Positions 17,917-26,886 of a stretch of DNA of 64,000 nucleotides are shown here, piece after piece. The DNA comes from Gammaproteobacteria bacterium (GTDB lineage: Bacteria; Pseudomonadota; Gammaproteobacteria; Enterobacterales; Kangiellaceae), in assembly GCA_013373375.1 (NCBI GenBank), contig JABXHY010000011.1, positions 1 to 64,000 on the forward strand, written 5' to 3'. Position 1 is the first letter of the stretch; each line of letters begins with the position of its first letter. Under the pieces are notes generated by a model, which saw only the letters and a list, made by a program, of their open reading frames with translations, did not search any database and was not told where the DNA came from. A program made the translations under genes and the position numbers.

Positions 17917-19487
17917 CACTAAACAAACTGTGGAATAAACTTTCTTGGTTTAACCGACCATCTGGACGACTCGTCTATCTTTTTGCACTCTTTTTAGGGG
18001 CTATTTACCCGCTTGGCCTGGCCCCTTTATCTTGGTGGCCACTGCTTTTCCTTTCGGTTTTTGGGCTTGCTTGGTTGCTTTTGAATGTAGAAAAGCAACT
18101 GTTCTGGAAAGTCACTTACTGTTATGGCGTGGGTTTTTTTGCAGTAGGGGCCAGTTGGGTTCACGTCAGTATTCACCAGTTTGGTAATGCGCCTCTTTGG
18201 CTAAGTATCTCTTTTACGGCGATATTTGTGCTCTTTTTGGCTCTTTTTAAGGCATTAGTTGGATTGCTATTAAGTCTGTCTGCTCGTTATTTACGCACTC
18301 CGATAATCGCTTTTCCTCTGTTCTGGTTGGCTGCTGATTATGTGCAAGGCAACTTTTTGACAGGTTTTCCATGGTTATATCTGGGTTACGGGCTAATCGA
18401 CTCTCCGTTTAGTAGTTGGCTACCTTATATAGGGGTTTCAGGTGTAAGTTTGCTGAGTGTGGTGATCGTTACCACTGTTGCTTTAATTGTTTTCCGTTTA
18501 TTAAGGTCAGAGCAAGACAAAACCGTGCGAATAAGCTCTGCTTATACAGCATTCGCATTAATATCATTGATCTCTGCACTAACGGCATTCTCAGGCTTAA
18601 GTGGGAACAATGCTATTCGCTCGCAATCCGCCAGTATTGCTATCGTGCAGCCCAATATCCCACAAGCTGAGAAATGGAATCCGGATCGGCTTCCTGAGTA
18701 TCTAAACCTTTACGATCGAATGACAGAACCTTTATGGGGCGCAGAATTCATAATATGGCCAGAGGCCGCTATTCCTGCCTTGCAGCACCGGGTTGAAAAT
18801 TGGTTGAAACATTGGGAATCTAAAGCAATTCAAGCGAATTCTGAGCTGATACTGGGCATACCGCGTTACGATTTTAATAAACAACGAGTTTATGCCTCCT
18901 TGGCCTCATATGGCGCTCAGAGTTACCTCTACGATAAACATCATTTGGTGCCTTTTGGGGAGTTCGTTCCTTACGAAGGGCTGTTAAGAGGACTGATTGA
19001 GTTTTTCAACTTACCTATGTCTCGCATGGCTCCGGGAAAAGCAGTTCAAAGTAGCTTTTCGTATGAAAAATTAAACTTTTTGCCTGCGATTTGCTATGAA
19101 ATTGCTTATGTCGATCGTTTTTTAAATGCGAATAAAAGTAAAGAAAAACAAGCGGTTAACGTTATCTTAACAGTTAGTAATGACGCTTGGTTTGGACGCT
19201 CTTGGGGACCGCACCAACACTATCAAATTGCTCGAGCGAGAGCTCGAGAACTGTCAATGCCTCTTATACGAGCAACTAACAATGGGATTTCTGCAGTGGT
19301 GGATGCAAAAGGCAATACTTTAAAACAACTGCCTCATTACGAAGCTTCGTCCTTTGTGAATACTTTTGAATTTAACGAATATGATTCTCTATATTTAAAA
19401 CATAATAATTTTATCGTTATTTTACTCATTCTGGCTGCTCAACTTTTTCTATTTTTGTGTGAACGAATTTTGAGCAAAAATCCCTAA
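17913..19487 (+). CDS. lnt: Apolipoprotein N-acyltransferase
   Basis: Lnt adds the third acyl chain to the N-terminal Cys of lipoproteins in the inner membrane. The N-terminal third is a set of transmembrane helices, followed by a nitrilase-like periplasmic domain. The catalytic triad is Glu284 ('IWPEAAIPA'), Lys342 ('YDKHHLVPFGEFVP') and Cys394 ('PAICYEIAY'). A last hydrophobic helix is at about 497-515. It is translationally coupled to ybeX by ATGA and ends this conserved run; an accessory island follows. Confidence 0.95.
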   Translation: MTLNKLWNKLSWFNRPSGRLVYLFALFLGAIYPLGLAPLSWWPLLFLSVFGLAWLLLNVEKQLFWKVTYCYGVGFFAVGASWVHVSIHQFGNAPLWLSISFTAIFVLFLALFKALVGLLLSLSARYLRTPIIAFPLFWLAADYVQGNFLTGFPWLYLGYGLIDSPFSSWLPYIGVSGVSLLSVVIVTTVALIVFRLLRSEQDKTVRISSAYTAFALISLISALTAFSGLSGNNAIRSQSASIAIVQPNIPQAEKWNPDRLPEYLNLYDRMTEPLWGAEFIIWPEAAIPALQHRVENWLKHWESKAIQANSELILGIPRYDFNKQRVYASLASYGAQSYLYDKHHLVPFGEFVPYEGLLRGLIEFFNLPMSRMAPGKAVQSSFSYEKLNFLPAICYEIAYVDRFLNANKSKEKQAVNVILTVSNDAWFGRSWGPHQHYQIARARARELSMPLIRATNNGISAVVDAKGNTLKQLPHYEASSFVNTFEFNEYDSLYLKHNNFIVILLILAAQLFLFLCERILSKNP

Positions 19488-19550
19488 AAATAGGCCTTAT
19501 AACGATTTTCTACAGTGAGGCGACAGAGGCGTGTGAATATTAAAAAAGCA

Positions 19551-19580
19551 TTGACCTTTGAATTAGAAAATGGTTAGTAT
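19551..19580 (+). promoter_or_regulatory. Predicted promoter of the TonB-dependent receptor gene
   Basis: TTGACC at 19551-19556 and TAGTAT at 19575-19580 have an 18-base spacer. The 12-base motif at 19594-19605 lies immediately downstream, around the likely transcription start, and recurs inverted beyond the gene. Confidence 0.45.
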
Positions 19581-19593
19581 CGACGGTGATTAT

Positions 19594-19605
19594 ATTAGGT
19601 GTAAT
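19594..19605 (+). repeat. Left copy of a 12-bp inverted motif flanking the TonB receptor gene
   Basis: ATTAGGTGTAAT here is the exact reverse complement of 22894-22905, and the match extends to 14 of 15 bases. It overlies the predicted +1 region of the receptor gene, a typical operator position. It may be a regulator site or chance. Confidence 0.4.
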
Positions 19606-19699
19606 GCCATAAATCGTATTTGTGTGATTTTCGAGCATAACGAAAACGCATAAAACTTAAGAAAGAAAACAATCAATGTAACAACCAGGGAGAAAAAAA

Positions 19700-22648
19700 T
19701 TGAGTACTCTAAATAGTAATCCCATTGCTAAAGCAGTGCGTTCCGCGTTAATCGCAGGTACCGCAGTTGCAGCAGCTATGCCCGCAGTTTATGCGGCAGA
19801 AGAAGAGGGTGCAACGAGCGAGAAAGTGGTTATCACTGGTTCTCGTATTCGTCGTACTGACGTAGAAGGTGCAAACCCTGTAGTCGTTCTTGATCGTCAA
19901 GCAATCGAAGCGACTGGTAAAGCATCTGTTGGTGACATCCTTCAAGATCTACCTGCAGCAGGTTCTGCAATCAACACTGTATTCAACAACGGTGGTGACG
20001 GATCAACAGAAGTAGACTTACGTAACCTTGGTGCAAATCGAGTTCTAGTTCTTGTTAACGGTCGTCGTTGGGTTCCAGGTATTGGCGGCACTGTAGATTT
20101 AAATAACATTCCATCAGCAATCATCGAACGAATCGAAGTTCTTAAAGATGGCGCGTCAGCAATCTACGGTTCTGATGCGATCGCAGGTGTTGTAAACATT
20201 TTCACTCGTAAAGACTACGAAGGCGCTTACTTAAACGCTTACTACGGCGAAAATGAAGAAGGCGATGGCACTATAGAAAACTATGACTTTGGATTCGGCG
20301 TTGCTGGTGACAAAGGTTCATTGTTTATGGCTGGGTCTTACTTACAGCAAAGCGAGATTTTGGCGGGTAACCGTGCGATTTCTGCAGTACCTGTTTTTGG
20401 TACAACTCCTGACAACTTTGGTGGGTCTTCAGGTACGCCACAAGGTCGTTTCCTTGGTTTGACTCCTGGCGGTGGCTTTTTTGACCAAACTTTGACTCCA
20501 GATGGAAACTTCACTCCTTGGGGCCCAAATTCGCCGTTTAACTTTGCGCCAGACAACTACCTACAAACGCCAAGCAAGCGCTCAAACTTGTTTGTTACCG
20601 GTAATTACGAAATTTCTGATAGCGTGATGTTTACAACGGAAGCGTTCTACAGCAATCGTCGTTCATCTCAGTTATTAGCGCCTACTCCTTTGTTTATCGG
20701 TTATTATTCATCTGGTTTAGGTCAAGAGTCTTACCTTGCTGCTGATAACCCATACAACCCATTTGGATTCGATTTAACCTCTAGCTACACTGATTGGTTG
20801 GACAGTTTCAATAATGGTGGAAGTCTCGGTTGGTTAGGTTTCTTCGGTCGTCGTATGGTCGAAGCTGGCGGTCGTGATTTCGCGCAAGACGTTGATCAGT
20901 TCCAGTGGAGTGCTGGGCTTAACGGAAGCTTCGAAGCAGCGAACCGTTTCTTCGATTGGGATGTTAACTACATCACTTCATACGTTCAGCAAAATGACCT
21001 TACCGAAGGTCTTTTGAACATGCAGCGATTAAACCAAGCGTTGTTAGGACCTAGCTCTGGTTGTGGTGATGGCTGTGTGCCATTCAACTTCTTCGGCGGT
21101 CAAGGTGTTGACGGTCAAGGTACTATCACACAAGAGCAATTAGATTACGTACTTTTCACAGCGCAAGACACTGCTGAGTCAACAATGGATTCATTCAGTG
21201 CGAATATTTCTGGTGAAATAATTGACTTACCAGCGGGTGCACTTGGCTTCGCAGCAGGTGTCGAGTCTCGTAAGTTGTCAGGTTTTGATCAGCCTGATGC
21301 GCTTATCGCGGCTGGAATTACTTCAGGTAATGCTCGTCAGCCTACCAAAGGTTCTTACAGTCTTGACGAATCTTTCGTGGAATTCGCGGCGCCTATCCTT
21401 CGTGATATGCCAGGCGTTGAAATGTTAGAGCTAAGCTTAGCGTTCCGTAATTCTGACTACTCAAACTTCGGTAGTACTACGACCAGTAAAGTTGGTTTGA
21501 AATATAAGCCAATTGATGACTTATTGATTCGTGCTACTTGGGCCGAGGGTTTCCGTGCTCCAACAGTAAGCGAGTTGTTCCTAGGAAACTCAGATTCGTT
21601 CCCAACTGTTTCGGATCCATGTTCTGCAATTGGCAGCTTAGACGCGGATAGCAGTGGCGTAATCGAGCTTGACGAAGCAACCTCCGCAGGAATTCCTGGT
21701 TGTGCAGGCGTGAATGCAACTTATGTTCAGCCTAACCCGCAAATTCGTATTACCGTTGGTGGTAACGAAGATCTTCAACCTGAAGAGTCTGACAGCCATA
21801 CTTTCGGTTTCGTATATGCACCGTCACAAGTTGAAGGCTTAGAAATCACGGCTGATATGTGGCAAATCACGGTTGAAGAAAACATTGGTACACTTGGCGC
21901 TCAGTTTATCCTTAACAGCTGTGCGACAGCAGGTAACTTCTGTAATCTGATTGATCGTACCTCGGTTGGTAACGTTCAAGACTTGTTCAACGGTTTACTC
22001 AACACTGGTAAACTTGAAGTTGAAGGTACTGATTTAACCGTTACTTATAAAATGCCAGAAACTGACTTCGGTTCATTCCGCTTTATTTGGGACACTACTC
22101 ACTCTAAAGAGTATGGTACTTTTGATGAGCAGACAGATGGTAGCATCTCTTATAACGATTTCGTCGGTGTTGCTGGCGACCGTATCGTACTTCCAGAAAT
22201 TCGAAGTAATTTGAATATTTTCTGGTCAATGGACGATTTTGAAGCGACCTGGCAAATGCGTTACATTTCCTCAACTACAGAGGGATGTGATCTCGGTAAC
22301 GGCGGTGCGCCTGGTGCTGGTTTCGAAAACACCAACAATGGTAATGAAGTCGCGCTATGTTCTGACCTAGATCCATTAACAGGTACAGACGTTACAGGTG
22401 ACGGCAACGTTACAGTAGCGGATTACAACGCTTACAATCACGAAAATGAAGTTAAATCTTCTGTATGGCATGATGTTTCGTTCAGCTACTACCTAGCTGA
22501 CATCAACGGTAAGTTGACAGTTGGTGGCATTAACGTATTCGGTAAAGACCCTGCGGTTTCTTACTCTACGTTTGCTAACAGCTTCGACCCAACAATGTAC
22601 GATGTACCTGGAGCATTCTGGTACTTCCGTTACAACCAACAGTTCTAA
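19700..22648 (+). CDS. TonB-dependent outer-membrane receptor
   Basis: A 982-residue energised importer. A signal peptide (about 1-32, 'MPAVYA') is followed by a TonB-box-like start ('EKVVITGSRI'), the plug domain (about 50-170) and a 22-strand barrel ending in '...FWYFRYNQQF' with a C-terminal Phe. The TTG start at 19700 has AGGGAG at 19687-19692. Two Cys-bracketed loops carry calcium-type motifs: an EF-hand-like loop at 648-659 (between Cys641 and Cys668) and a dockerin-like loop at 897-908 (after Cys863/Cys887). The substrate is unknown. Its neighbours, oxygenases, a sulfotransferase and an S9 peptidase, suggest peptide uptake, but this is inference. Confidence 0.92.
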   Translation: MSTLNSNPIAKAVRSALIAGTAVAAAMPAVYAAEEEGATSEKVVITGSRIRRTDVEGANPVVVLDRQAIEATGKASVGDILQDLPAAGSAINTVFNNGGDGSTEVDLRNLGANRVLVLVNGRRWVPGIGGTVDLNNIPSAIIERIEVLKDGASAIYGSDAIAGVVNIFTRKDYEGAYLNAYYGENEEGDGTIENYDFGFGVAGDKGSLFMAGSYLQQSEILAGNRAISAVPVFGTTPDNFGGSSGTPQGRFLGLTPGGGFFDQTLTPDGNFTPWGPNSPFNFAPDNYLQTPSKRSNLFVTGNYEISDSVMFTTEAFYSNRRSSQLLAPTPLFIGYYSSGLGQESYLAADNPYNPFGFDLTSSYTDWLDSFNNGGSLGWLGFFGRRMVEAGGRDFAQDVDQFQWSAGLNGSFEAANRFFDWDVNYITSYVQQNDLTEGLLNMQRLNQALLGPSSGCGDGCVPFNFFGGQGVDGQGTITQEQLDYVLFTAQDTAESTMDSFSANISGEIIDLPAGALGFAAGVESRKLSGFDQPDALIAAGITSGNARQPTKGSYSLDESFVEFAAPILRDMPGVEMLELSLAFRNSDYSNFGSTTTSKVGLKYKPIDDLLIRATWAEGFRAPTVSELFLGNSDSFPTVSDPCSAIGSLDADSSGVIELDEATSAGIPGCAGVNATYVQPNPQIRITVGGNEDLQPEESDSHTFGFVYAPSQVEGLEITADMWQITVEENIGTLGAQFILNSCATAGNFCNLIDRTSVGNVQDLFNGLLNTGKLEVEGTDLTVTYKMPETDFGSFRFIWDTTHSKEYGTFDEQTDGSISYNDFVGVAGDRIVLPEIRSNLNIFWSMDDFEATWQMRYISSTTEGCDLGNGGAPGAGFENTNNGNEVALCSDLDPLTGTDVTGDGNVTVADYNAYNHENEVKSSVWHDVSFSYYLADINGKLTVGGINVFGKDPAVSYSTFANSFDPTMYDVPGAFWYFRYNQQF

Positions 22649-22661
22649 GCTGACTTGGTAT

Positions 22662-22690
22662 AAAAAAGGCTCCTTCGGGAGCCTTTTTTA
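22662..22690 (+). terminator. TonB receptor gene terminator
   Basis: A perfect 12-bp stem (22662-22673 with 22678-22689) with a TTCG tetraloop and six T, 13 bases after the stop codon. Confidence 0.9.
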
Positions 22691-22863
22691 TTACAACTGA
22701 TTTTGTATTTTAGGACTCGTATTAAAGCCTGTTTAATGTTAATCCCTAATTTGTCTTGGGGCTTCTAGTTGAACCCTTTAGATCAAATAGCACGCCGGTA
22801 ACAGCAGATAATTATTTTAGTTAAATTACAATAATTATTAATCTAATAAAGTTGAGCTGAATT

Positions 22864-22969
22864 GAGGTATCAAATGCATTACCTCGGTCGGGTATTACAC
22901 CTAATGAAGTACTGCCATCCGTCATTTAAAACAGAATTTAACCTGGATACTTTATTCTTCTGTCCTTAA
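22864..22969 (+). other. Possible 31-codon ORF with hairpin-covered ribosome site
   Basis: An ATG at 22874 opens 31 codons to a TAA at 22967-22969. GAGG at 22864-22867 is six bases upstream, and the same bases pair with 22880-22885 in a 6-bp hairpin whose loop holds the ATG. The peptide contains two Cys, Tyr, Pro, Asp and Asn. It overlaps the end of the convergent oxygenase gene by 32 bases and has no recognisable homology. It may be a chance frame. Confidence 0.2.
22894..22905 (-). repeat. Right copy of the 12-bp inverted motif
   Basis: Exact reverse complement of 19594-19605. It lies between the receptor terminator and the 3' end of the minus-strand oxygenase operon, within the possible 31-codon ORF. 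Confidence 0.4.
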
Positions 22970-23597
22970 ACCAACAATTCATTGCGACTGTTATTCTTTC
23001 TGATTTTCCCCAGTAAGGCGCTACTTCGTGAAGTAAATAGGAAGGAAAAATTACAAAGTCTCCTTCTTCTAAATGAAAAACCCGGTTTCCAATACTAAAT
23101 GGCTCTGGAAGGCTAGCGTTTGCTGCGTCGATATACATTGTCGAATTAGCTTTATAATCTAAAAACCGAAGTACGCCACTTTCTGGTTTTTCTGCTGGCG
23201 CAGGTGAGTTAGCGACACAGTACACAGCGGACCATGACGCATTTGGGTGATTGTGAGCAGTAAAATAACCGCCTTCGCGAGTGACGTGGAACCATGCATC
23301 GGCCCAAACATTCCAATGCGCTAATTCTTCTCTCGATTTCCGAGTTAGTTGTCCGATAAAGCCCAGTAAAGTTTCAAATGAAAATTGTTTAAGTTGACCT
23401 ATTTCTGGTTCTTTCCAATCGAATAAATCAAACGAGCTTTCAAAAACTTCCTTCTGGTGTTGTGAGTTTCTGCTTTTGTTTCGAGCATTTTGTTGCTCTT
23501 TTTCTAAGAAAAGTTTCTTCAAACGAACATTTAGTTCGTTGCAATTTTGCATTTTCGTTATCGCGATTGGAACCGCAAAAGAAGTGATTAATTTCAT
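22938..23597 (-). CDS. Putative Fe(II)/2-oxoglutarate oxygenase, TIGR02466-like
   Basis: A 219-residue cytoplasmic protein with the cupin-type signature of the 2OG-FeII_Oxy_5/TIGR02466 family: 'FTAHNHPNASWSAVYCV' with His115 and His117, a second half 'FPSYLLHEVAPY' with His190, and Arg201 as the likely 2-oxoglutarate anchor. It is the last gene of a four-gene minus-strand operon; its ATG shares one base with the upstream stop (TAATG). It is paralogous to the first gene of the operon, and His190 and Arg201 fall at identical positions in both. The substrate is unknown. Confidence 0.75.
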   Translation of the reverse strand: MKLITSFAVPIAITKMQNCNELNVRLKKLFLEKEQQNARNKSRNSQHQKEVFESSFDLFDWKEPEIGQLKQFSFETLLGFIGQLTRKSREELAHWNVWADAWFHVTREGGYFTAHNHPNASWSAVYCVANSPAPAEKPESGVLRFLDYKANSTMYIDAANASLPEPFSIGNRVFHLEEGDFVIFPSYLLHEVAPYWGKSERITVAMNCWFKDRRIKYPG

Positions 23598-24640
23598 TAT
23601 TCAGATTCCTTTAATAATGACTGTTCACGAAACCAAAAAGTCATAACCCACTTAGGATTAACTCCTTTCACTTTTGCTCCTTCGTGTATCAAACTCAAGT
23701 CCGGACTGCCATCTTTCATATTTTTGAAAATCAACATGTCACCAGTATTTGCTTTGAGACTGATTCCAAGCTTATCAAACTTTGTCTCGCCAGCATCGTA
23801 ATCTTCGTTTAAATAAAGAATGGCCGTGTATAGTCGATTGTTTTCAGTGGCAGAGCTTGTTCCCTTATTTGCTTCTACAAAGCAATCGTGATGTTTTCCG
23901 TAGTAATCGTCTTCGTCATACCGGATGAGATTTACCGGCTCGCAGTTAGACCAACCAAGTTCGAAGATATCAGACACTATTTTCAGCAATACGGCTTCTT
24001 CAAGAGTCATCTCTGATAGGTCTAAGGTTAAGCTTTTACTTTGACGGATTTGGTTTCTAATTCTTTCACCAGAAACTGGGTCGACGACATGAGAAGGCTC
24101 GACATGACCTTTGCGAAATTCAATGATGTTTTTGCAAATTGATTTAGGAACCACTTTGGGAATAAGGGCAACTAACTGTTGACTGTTATTATTTGGAGGC
24201 AATAGTGACTGCCTCTCCGTTAGTGCAAACTTAAAGGAAGAGTTGATCGAGTTGAGTTTATTATCAATAATCTGTAGTTGTTCGTCAGGAAGTAAGTTAT
24301 TAATCTTACTCTTCAGCTCAGCTGTTATTTTAGAAAAGGGTTTTTGGTTTGTTACTAGAAAAAGTTTTGCGAATTCGTAAGTACCGTGTATAAGCCCGTG
24401 TTGAGCAATCTTTAAAAAGTTGTCCTGCACATAATTAACTTCTTTAACCGTCTGACTGTAAATCAACTGTAGTTTATTAAGAGTTAGGTGTGCAGGTAAA
24501 AAGCCATTATTCGCGGCACGTTTCAACCAGTATTGGGCTTGGTTTGGATCACTATCCAGCAACAATTGACTTAATTGATATTGAGCTTGAACATTATCGT
24601 TGTTTGCTAGACTAGTTAAATAATCGATATTAGCTTTCAT
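23597..24640 (-). CDS. SEL1/TPR-like prolyl 4-hydroxylase-type oxygenase
   Basis: The 347 residues have helical Sel1/TPR-like repeats at about 10-100 (for example 'QAQYWLKRAANNGFLPAHL') and a C-terminal prolyl 4-hydroxylase-type domain. The Fe(II) triad is His250-x-Asp252 ('YGKHHDCF') and His319 ('LIHEG'); Lys330 is the probable 2-oxoglutarate ligand. The repeats may dock a protein partner. It overlaps the sulfotransferase gene by 11 bases and abuts the next oxygenase, so the genes are translationally coupled. Confidence 0.78.
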   Translation of the reverse strand: MKANIDYLTSLANNDNVQAQYQLSQLLLDSDPNQAQYWLKRAANNGFLPAHLTLNKLQLIYSQTVKEVNYVQDNFLKIAQHGLIHGTYEFAKLFLVTNQKPFSKITAELKSKINNLLPDEQLQIIDNKLNSINSSFKFALTERQSLLPPNNNSQQLVALIPKVVPKSICKNIIEFRKGHVEPSHVVDPVSGERIRNQIRQSKSLTLDLSEMTLEEAVLLKIVSDIFELGWSNCEPVNLIRYDEDDYYGKHHDCFVEANKGTSSATENNRLYTAILYLNEDYDAGETKFDKLGISLKANTGDMLIFKNMKDGSPDLSLIHEGAKVKGVNPKWVMTFWFREQSLLKESE

Positions 24641-26054
24641 TTAGTTCGGGTAGATCTTTTAAAGCACTATATCTCAGGTATCGGCTTTTTGATGTTTTGT
24701 AAACACCTTGTCGGACTTGCCAAAGGCTTGGGGTATTGACAGCCGATTTATTATTTTCATTGCCTAAAATATCATCTTTTTTGATGCCTAAAAATTCTGA
24801 AATATTATGCAAGCATTGTTCTTTATCGTTCACTAAGTCTTCGTATTTTAAAATATAAATGTCATCTGCAAACACTTGCTTCCATTTTTCTATTGCAGAC
24901 AAAGCAAATTTATAGGTGGCAATTATGTCGTCAACTTTGTTGGTAAAGGACTGCGGACTACTAAAGTGTTCGAAAAATATTGATGCAGTTACGTCTCTAT
25001 AATCGCGCTGTAAAAAAATAACTTTGCCCTTGGAAAACATCTGTTTGAAAAAGCCTATATTCATGTAGTTCGCAGGCACTTTATTAATTATTCGCTTACC
25101 TTTCGCGGCGCCTAACTGACTGTAATAAAAGCTATAACCTTCAGCTGCTTTGTTAAGCTGTTCAACGCTGGCGTTAATTGAGTTCTCGAAAATCGAATTA
25201 TGAAGTCCGTATTGAATTGAAAATTCTAAAGAAGGTGATTCACCACTTTGTTGATAACTTGGATGACTCGAAATGATTTGTTCCGTCAGAGTGGTTCCGC
25301 TTCGAGGCATTCCAACAATCAATAAGTGTTCTTCTTCAGATGTCGAAGTGTTGAATTTTTCTTTATATTTTTCTACCACTTCTAATCTTTTGGCTGGAAT
25401 ATCCAATCCTGGAAAGGGGCTTAACGAATTAAATAAATCATTTGCCTCTTTCGCTGCTTCCCAAGCCTTATCGTATTCTTTTAAATCGTTGTAAATTTTT
25501 GCTATGGCTTTGTTGAGTTTTATCAAACTGTCGTTATCTTTTGCATTAGGTTTTGCTTTTTCTAGCTGCTCAAGCAATGGATAGTCGTCTTTTTCGAATT
25601 TTCGACATTTTGAGAGGCCATGTGCAGCGATACCTAATGTCGGGTTTAATTCTAATGCTTTCCGAAAAAGCCTTTCTGCTTCGTCGAACTCCCCTAGACC
25701 GCTGTAGCACGACGCTACTGTATTGAGCGCACCTGCGTTTGAGTCAAACTTACCTTTGTTCAGCTCAAAAATTTGTTTCGCATTTTCGTAATCGTTACAA
25801 AAAAGGTAAGCGGTTGCTAAATGGTATTTTAATTTCAGGTCTTCAGGTTCTTTGTCGCTGAGCTTTTTTAAAATTTTAACAGAATAAGACATTCCGCCGA
25901 GTTCTAGACTAAGCTGAGCGAGCCTAAGGCAATCGAGTTTGTCTGAGGGTATGTTTTCTGCATAAGTAGCTATCAAATCGAGAGCTTTGTCAATTTGAGT
26001 GGTATTAGTGTACTGCAACAACTGTTGTATATCTGATTTAAACTTGCTATCCAT
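24630..26054 (-). CDS. TPR-repeat sulfotransferase
   Basis: The 474 residues have at least four TPR motifs (about 30-215) and a PAPS-dependent sulfotransferase domain. The 5'-phosphosulfate loop 'GMPRSGTTLTEQIISSHPS' starts near residue 248, and the 3'-phosphate motif 'RDYRDVTAS' lies downstream. This architecture resembles protein tyrosine sulfotransferase-like enzymes (Sulfotransfer_3). The frame is open nine codons further up, but the ATG at 26054 has GAGAG upstream and does not overlap the preceding gene. Peptide or protein sulfation is inferred from architecture only; a small-molecule acceptor is possible. Confidence 0.82.
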   Translation of the reverse strand: MDSKFKSDIQQLLQYTNTTQIDKALDLIATYAENIPSDKLDCLRLAQLSLELGGMSYSVKILKKLSDKEPEDLKLKYHLATAYLFCNDYENAKQIFELNKGKFDSNAGALNTVASCYSGLGEFDEAERLFRKALELNPTLGIAAHGLSKCRKFEKDDYPLLEQLEKAKPNAKDNDSLIKLNKAIAKIYNDLKEYDKAWEAAKEANDLFNSLSPFPGLDIPAKRLEVVEKYKEKFNTSTSEEEHLLIVGMPRSGTTLTEQIISSHPSYQQSGESPSLEFSIQYGLHNSIFENSINASVEQLNKAAEGYSFYYSQLGAAKGKRIINKVPANYMNIGFFKQMFSKGKVIFLQRDYRDVTASIFFEHFSSPQSFTNKVDDIIATYKFALSAIEKWKQVFADDIYILKYEDLVNDKEQCLHNISEFLGIKKDDILGNENNKSAVNTPSLWQVRQGVYKTSKSRYLRYSALKDLPELNES

Positions 26055-26070
26055 TAGTACTCTCTGGAAT

Positions 26071-26730
26071 TTAAAATACAAACTCTAAATTGTTTTTGGC
26101 CAGACTTATATCAAAAGCGATGATTATTCTGGGCTCTGAGCTTTTTACAGGGTGCACATAATGCATGTGATAGGGCGGAAAAAGCAAGAGCTTACCGGCT
26201 TGTGGCTGTATTCTTTTACTTGCTGAATACCCATGATGCATTGATATTGGTAGAGGATTCATGAATTCGATTTCGCCTGCTGGAGACTGTTCCTCTGGAA
26301 CATTTACATAATACACACCGCTGATTAAGTTGCCGTTCGTTGGATGGCAATGTGGTCGCTGCCAATCACCGTTGCGAAGTACATTCGCCCATCCAAGCGG
26401 ACTAAGTCTAATTTGGCTGCTCTTTTCCTTGAAAGTTTCTTCAATGTATTTCTTAGCCGCAGGCTCAATAATATTTTGATAAAGAGTTAAAAATTCTGGG
26501 TTTTGAAGTTGAAATATATTGAGTCTTTGTGAGGTTTGATAGCCGCCTGCTGTGGCGATTGCTCCATCTTTTGAGGCATTTTGTGGCGTATTTTTAAACT
26601 CACGCTCCATACCGAGTATCACTTTCGAGAGCCGCTGATTCAGTGTCTCGATATTATTATATTGCCGAGTCAGTACGTTGACCGGAAAGTGAGCCGTAAT
26701 TTCGTCTGACTTAAAAGAAATATCTGTCAT
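26071..26730 (-). CDS. Putative Fe(II)/2-oxoglutarate oxygenase, TIGR02466-like (paralogue)
   Basis: The 219 residues share family and length with the protein at 22938-23597. Iron ligands are probably His127 and His129 ('RPHCHPTNGNLISGVYYV') with His190 ('FPPYHMH') and Arg201 for 2-oxoglutarate. It is the first gene of the operon, divergent from the S9 peptidase gene across a 156-base gap, and lies 16 bases before the sulfotransferase start. The product has no signal peptide, so it acts in the cytoplasm. Confidence 0.75.
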   Translation of the reverse strand: MTDISFKSDEITAHFPVNVLTRQYNNIETLNQRLSKVILGMEREFKNTPQNASKDGAIATAGGYQTSQRLNIFQLQNPEFLTLYQNIIEPAAKKYIEETFKEKSSQIRLSPLGWANVLRNGDWQRPHCHPTNGNLISGVYYVNVPEEQSPAGEIEFMNPLPISMHHGYSASKRIQPQAGKLLLFPPYHMHYVHPVKSSEPRIIIAFDISLAKNNLEFVF

Positions 26731-26886
26731 AAACTCGCATCTTTTCAGAGTAAATTTTCAGTAATGTCACAGTTAAGTATAAAAATTGTTCAGCTGTAAC
26801 CTAGGTAATCTTACCATCTGGATTCTATCACAAACCGTGGTATGCTTGGTCGACAAAGATATTAGGGTAAAAAACAAAGGACATTA

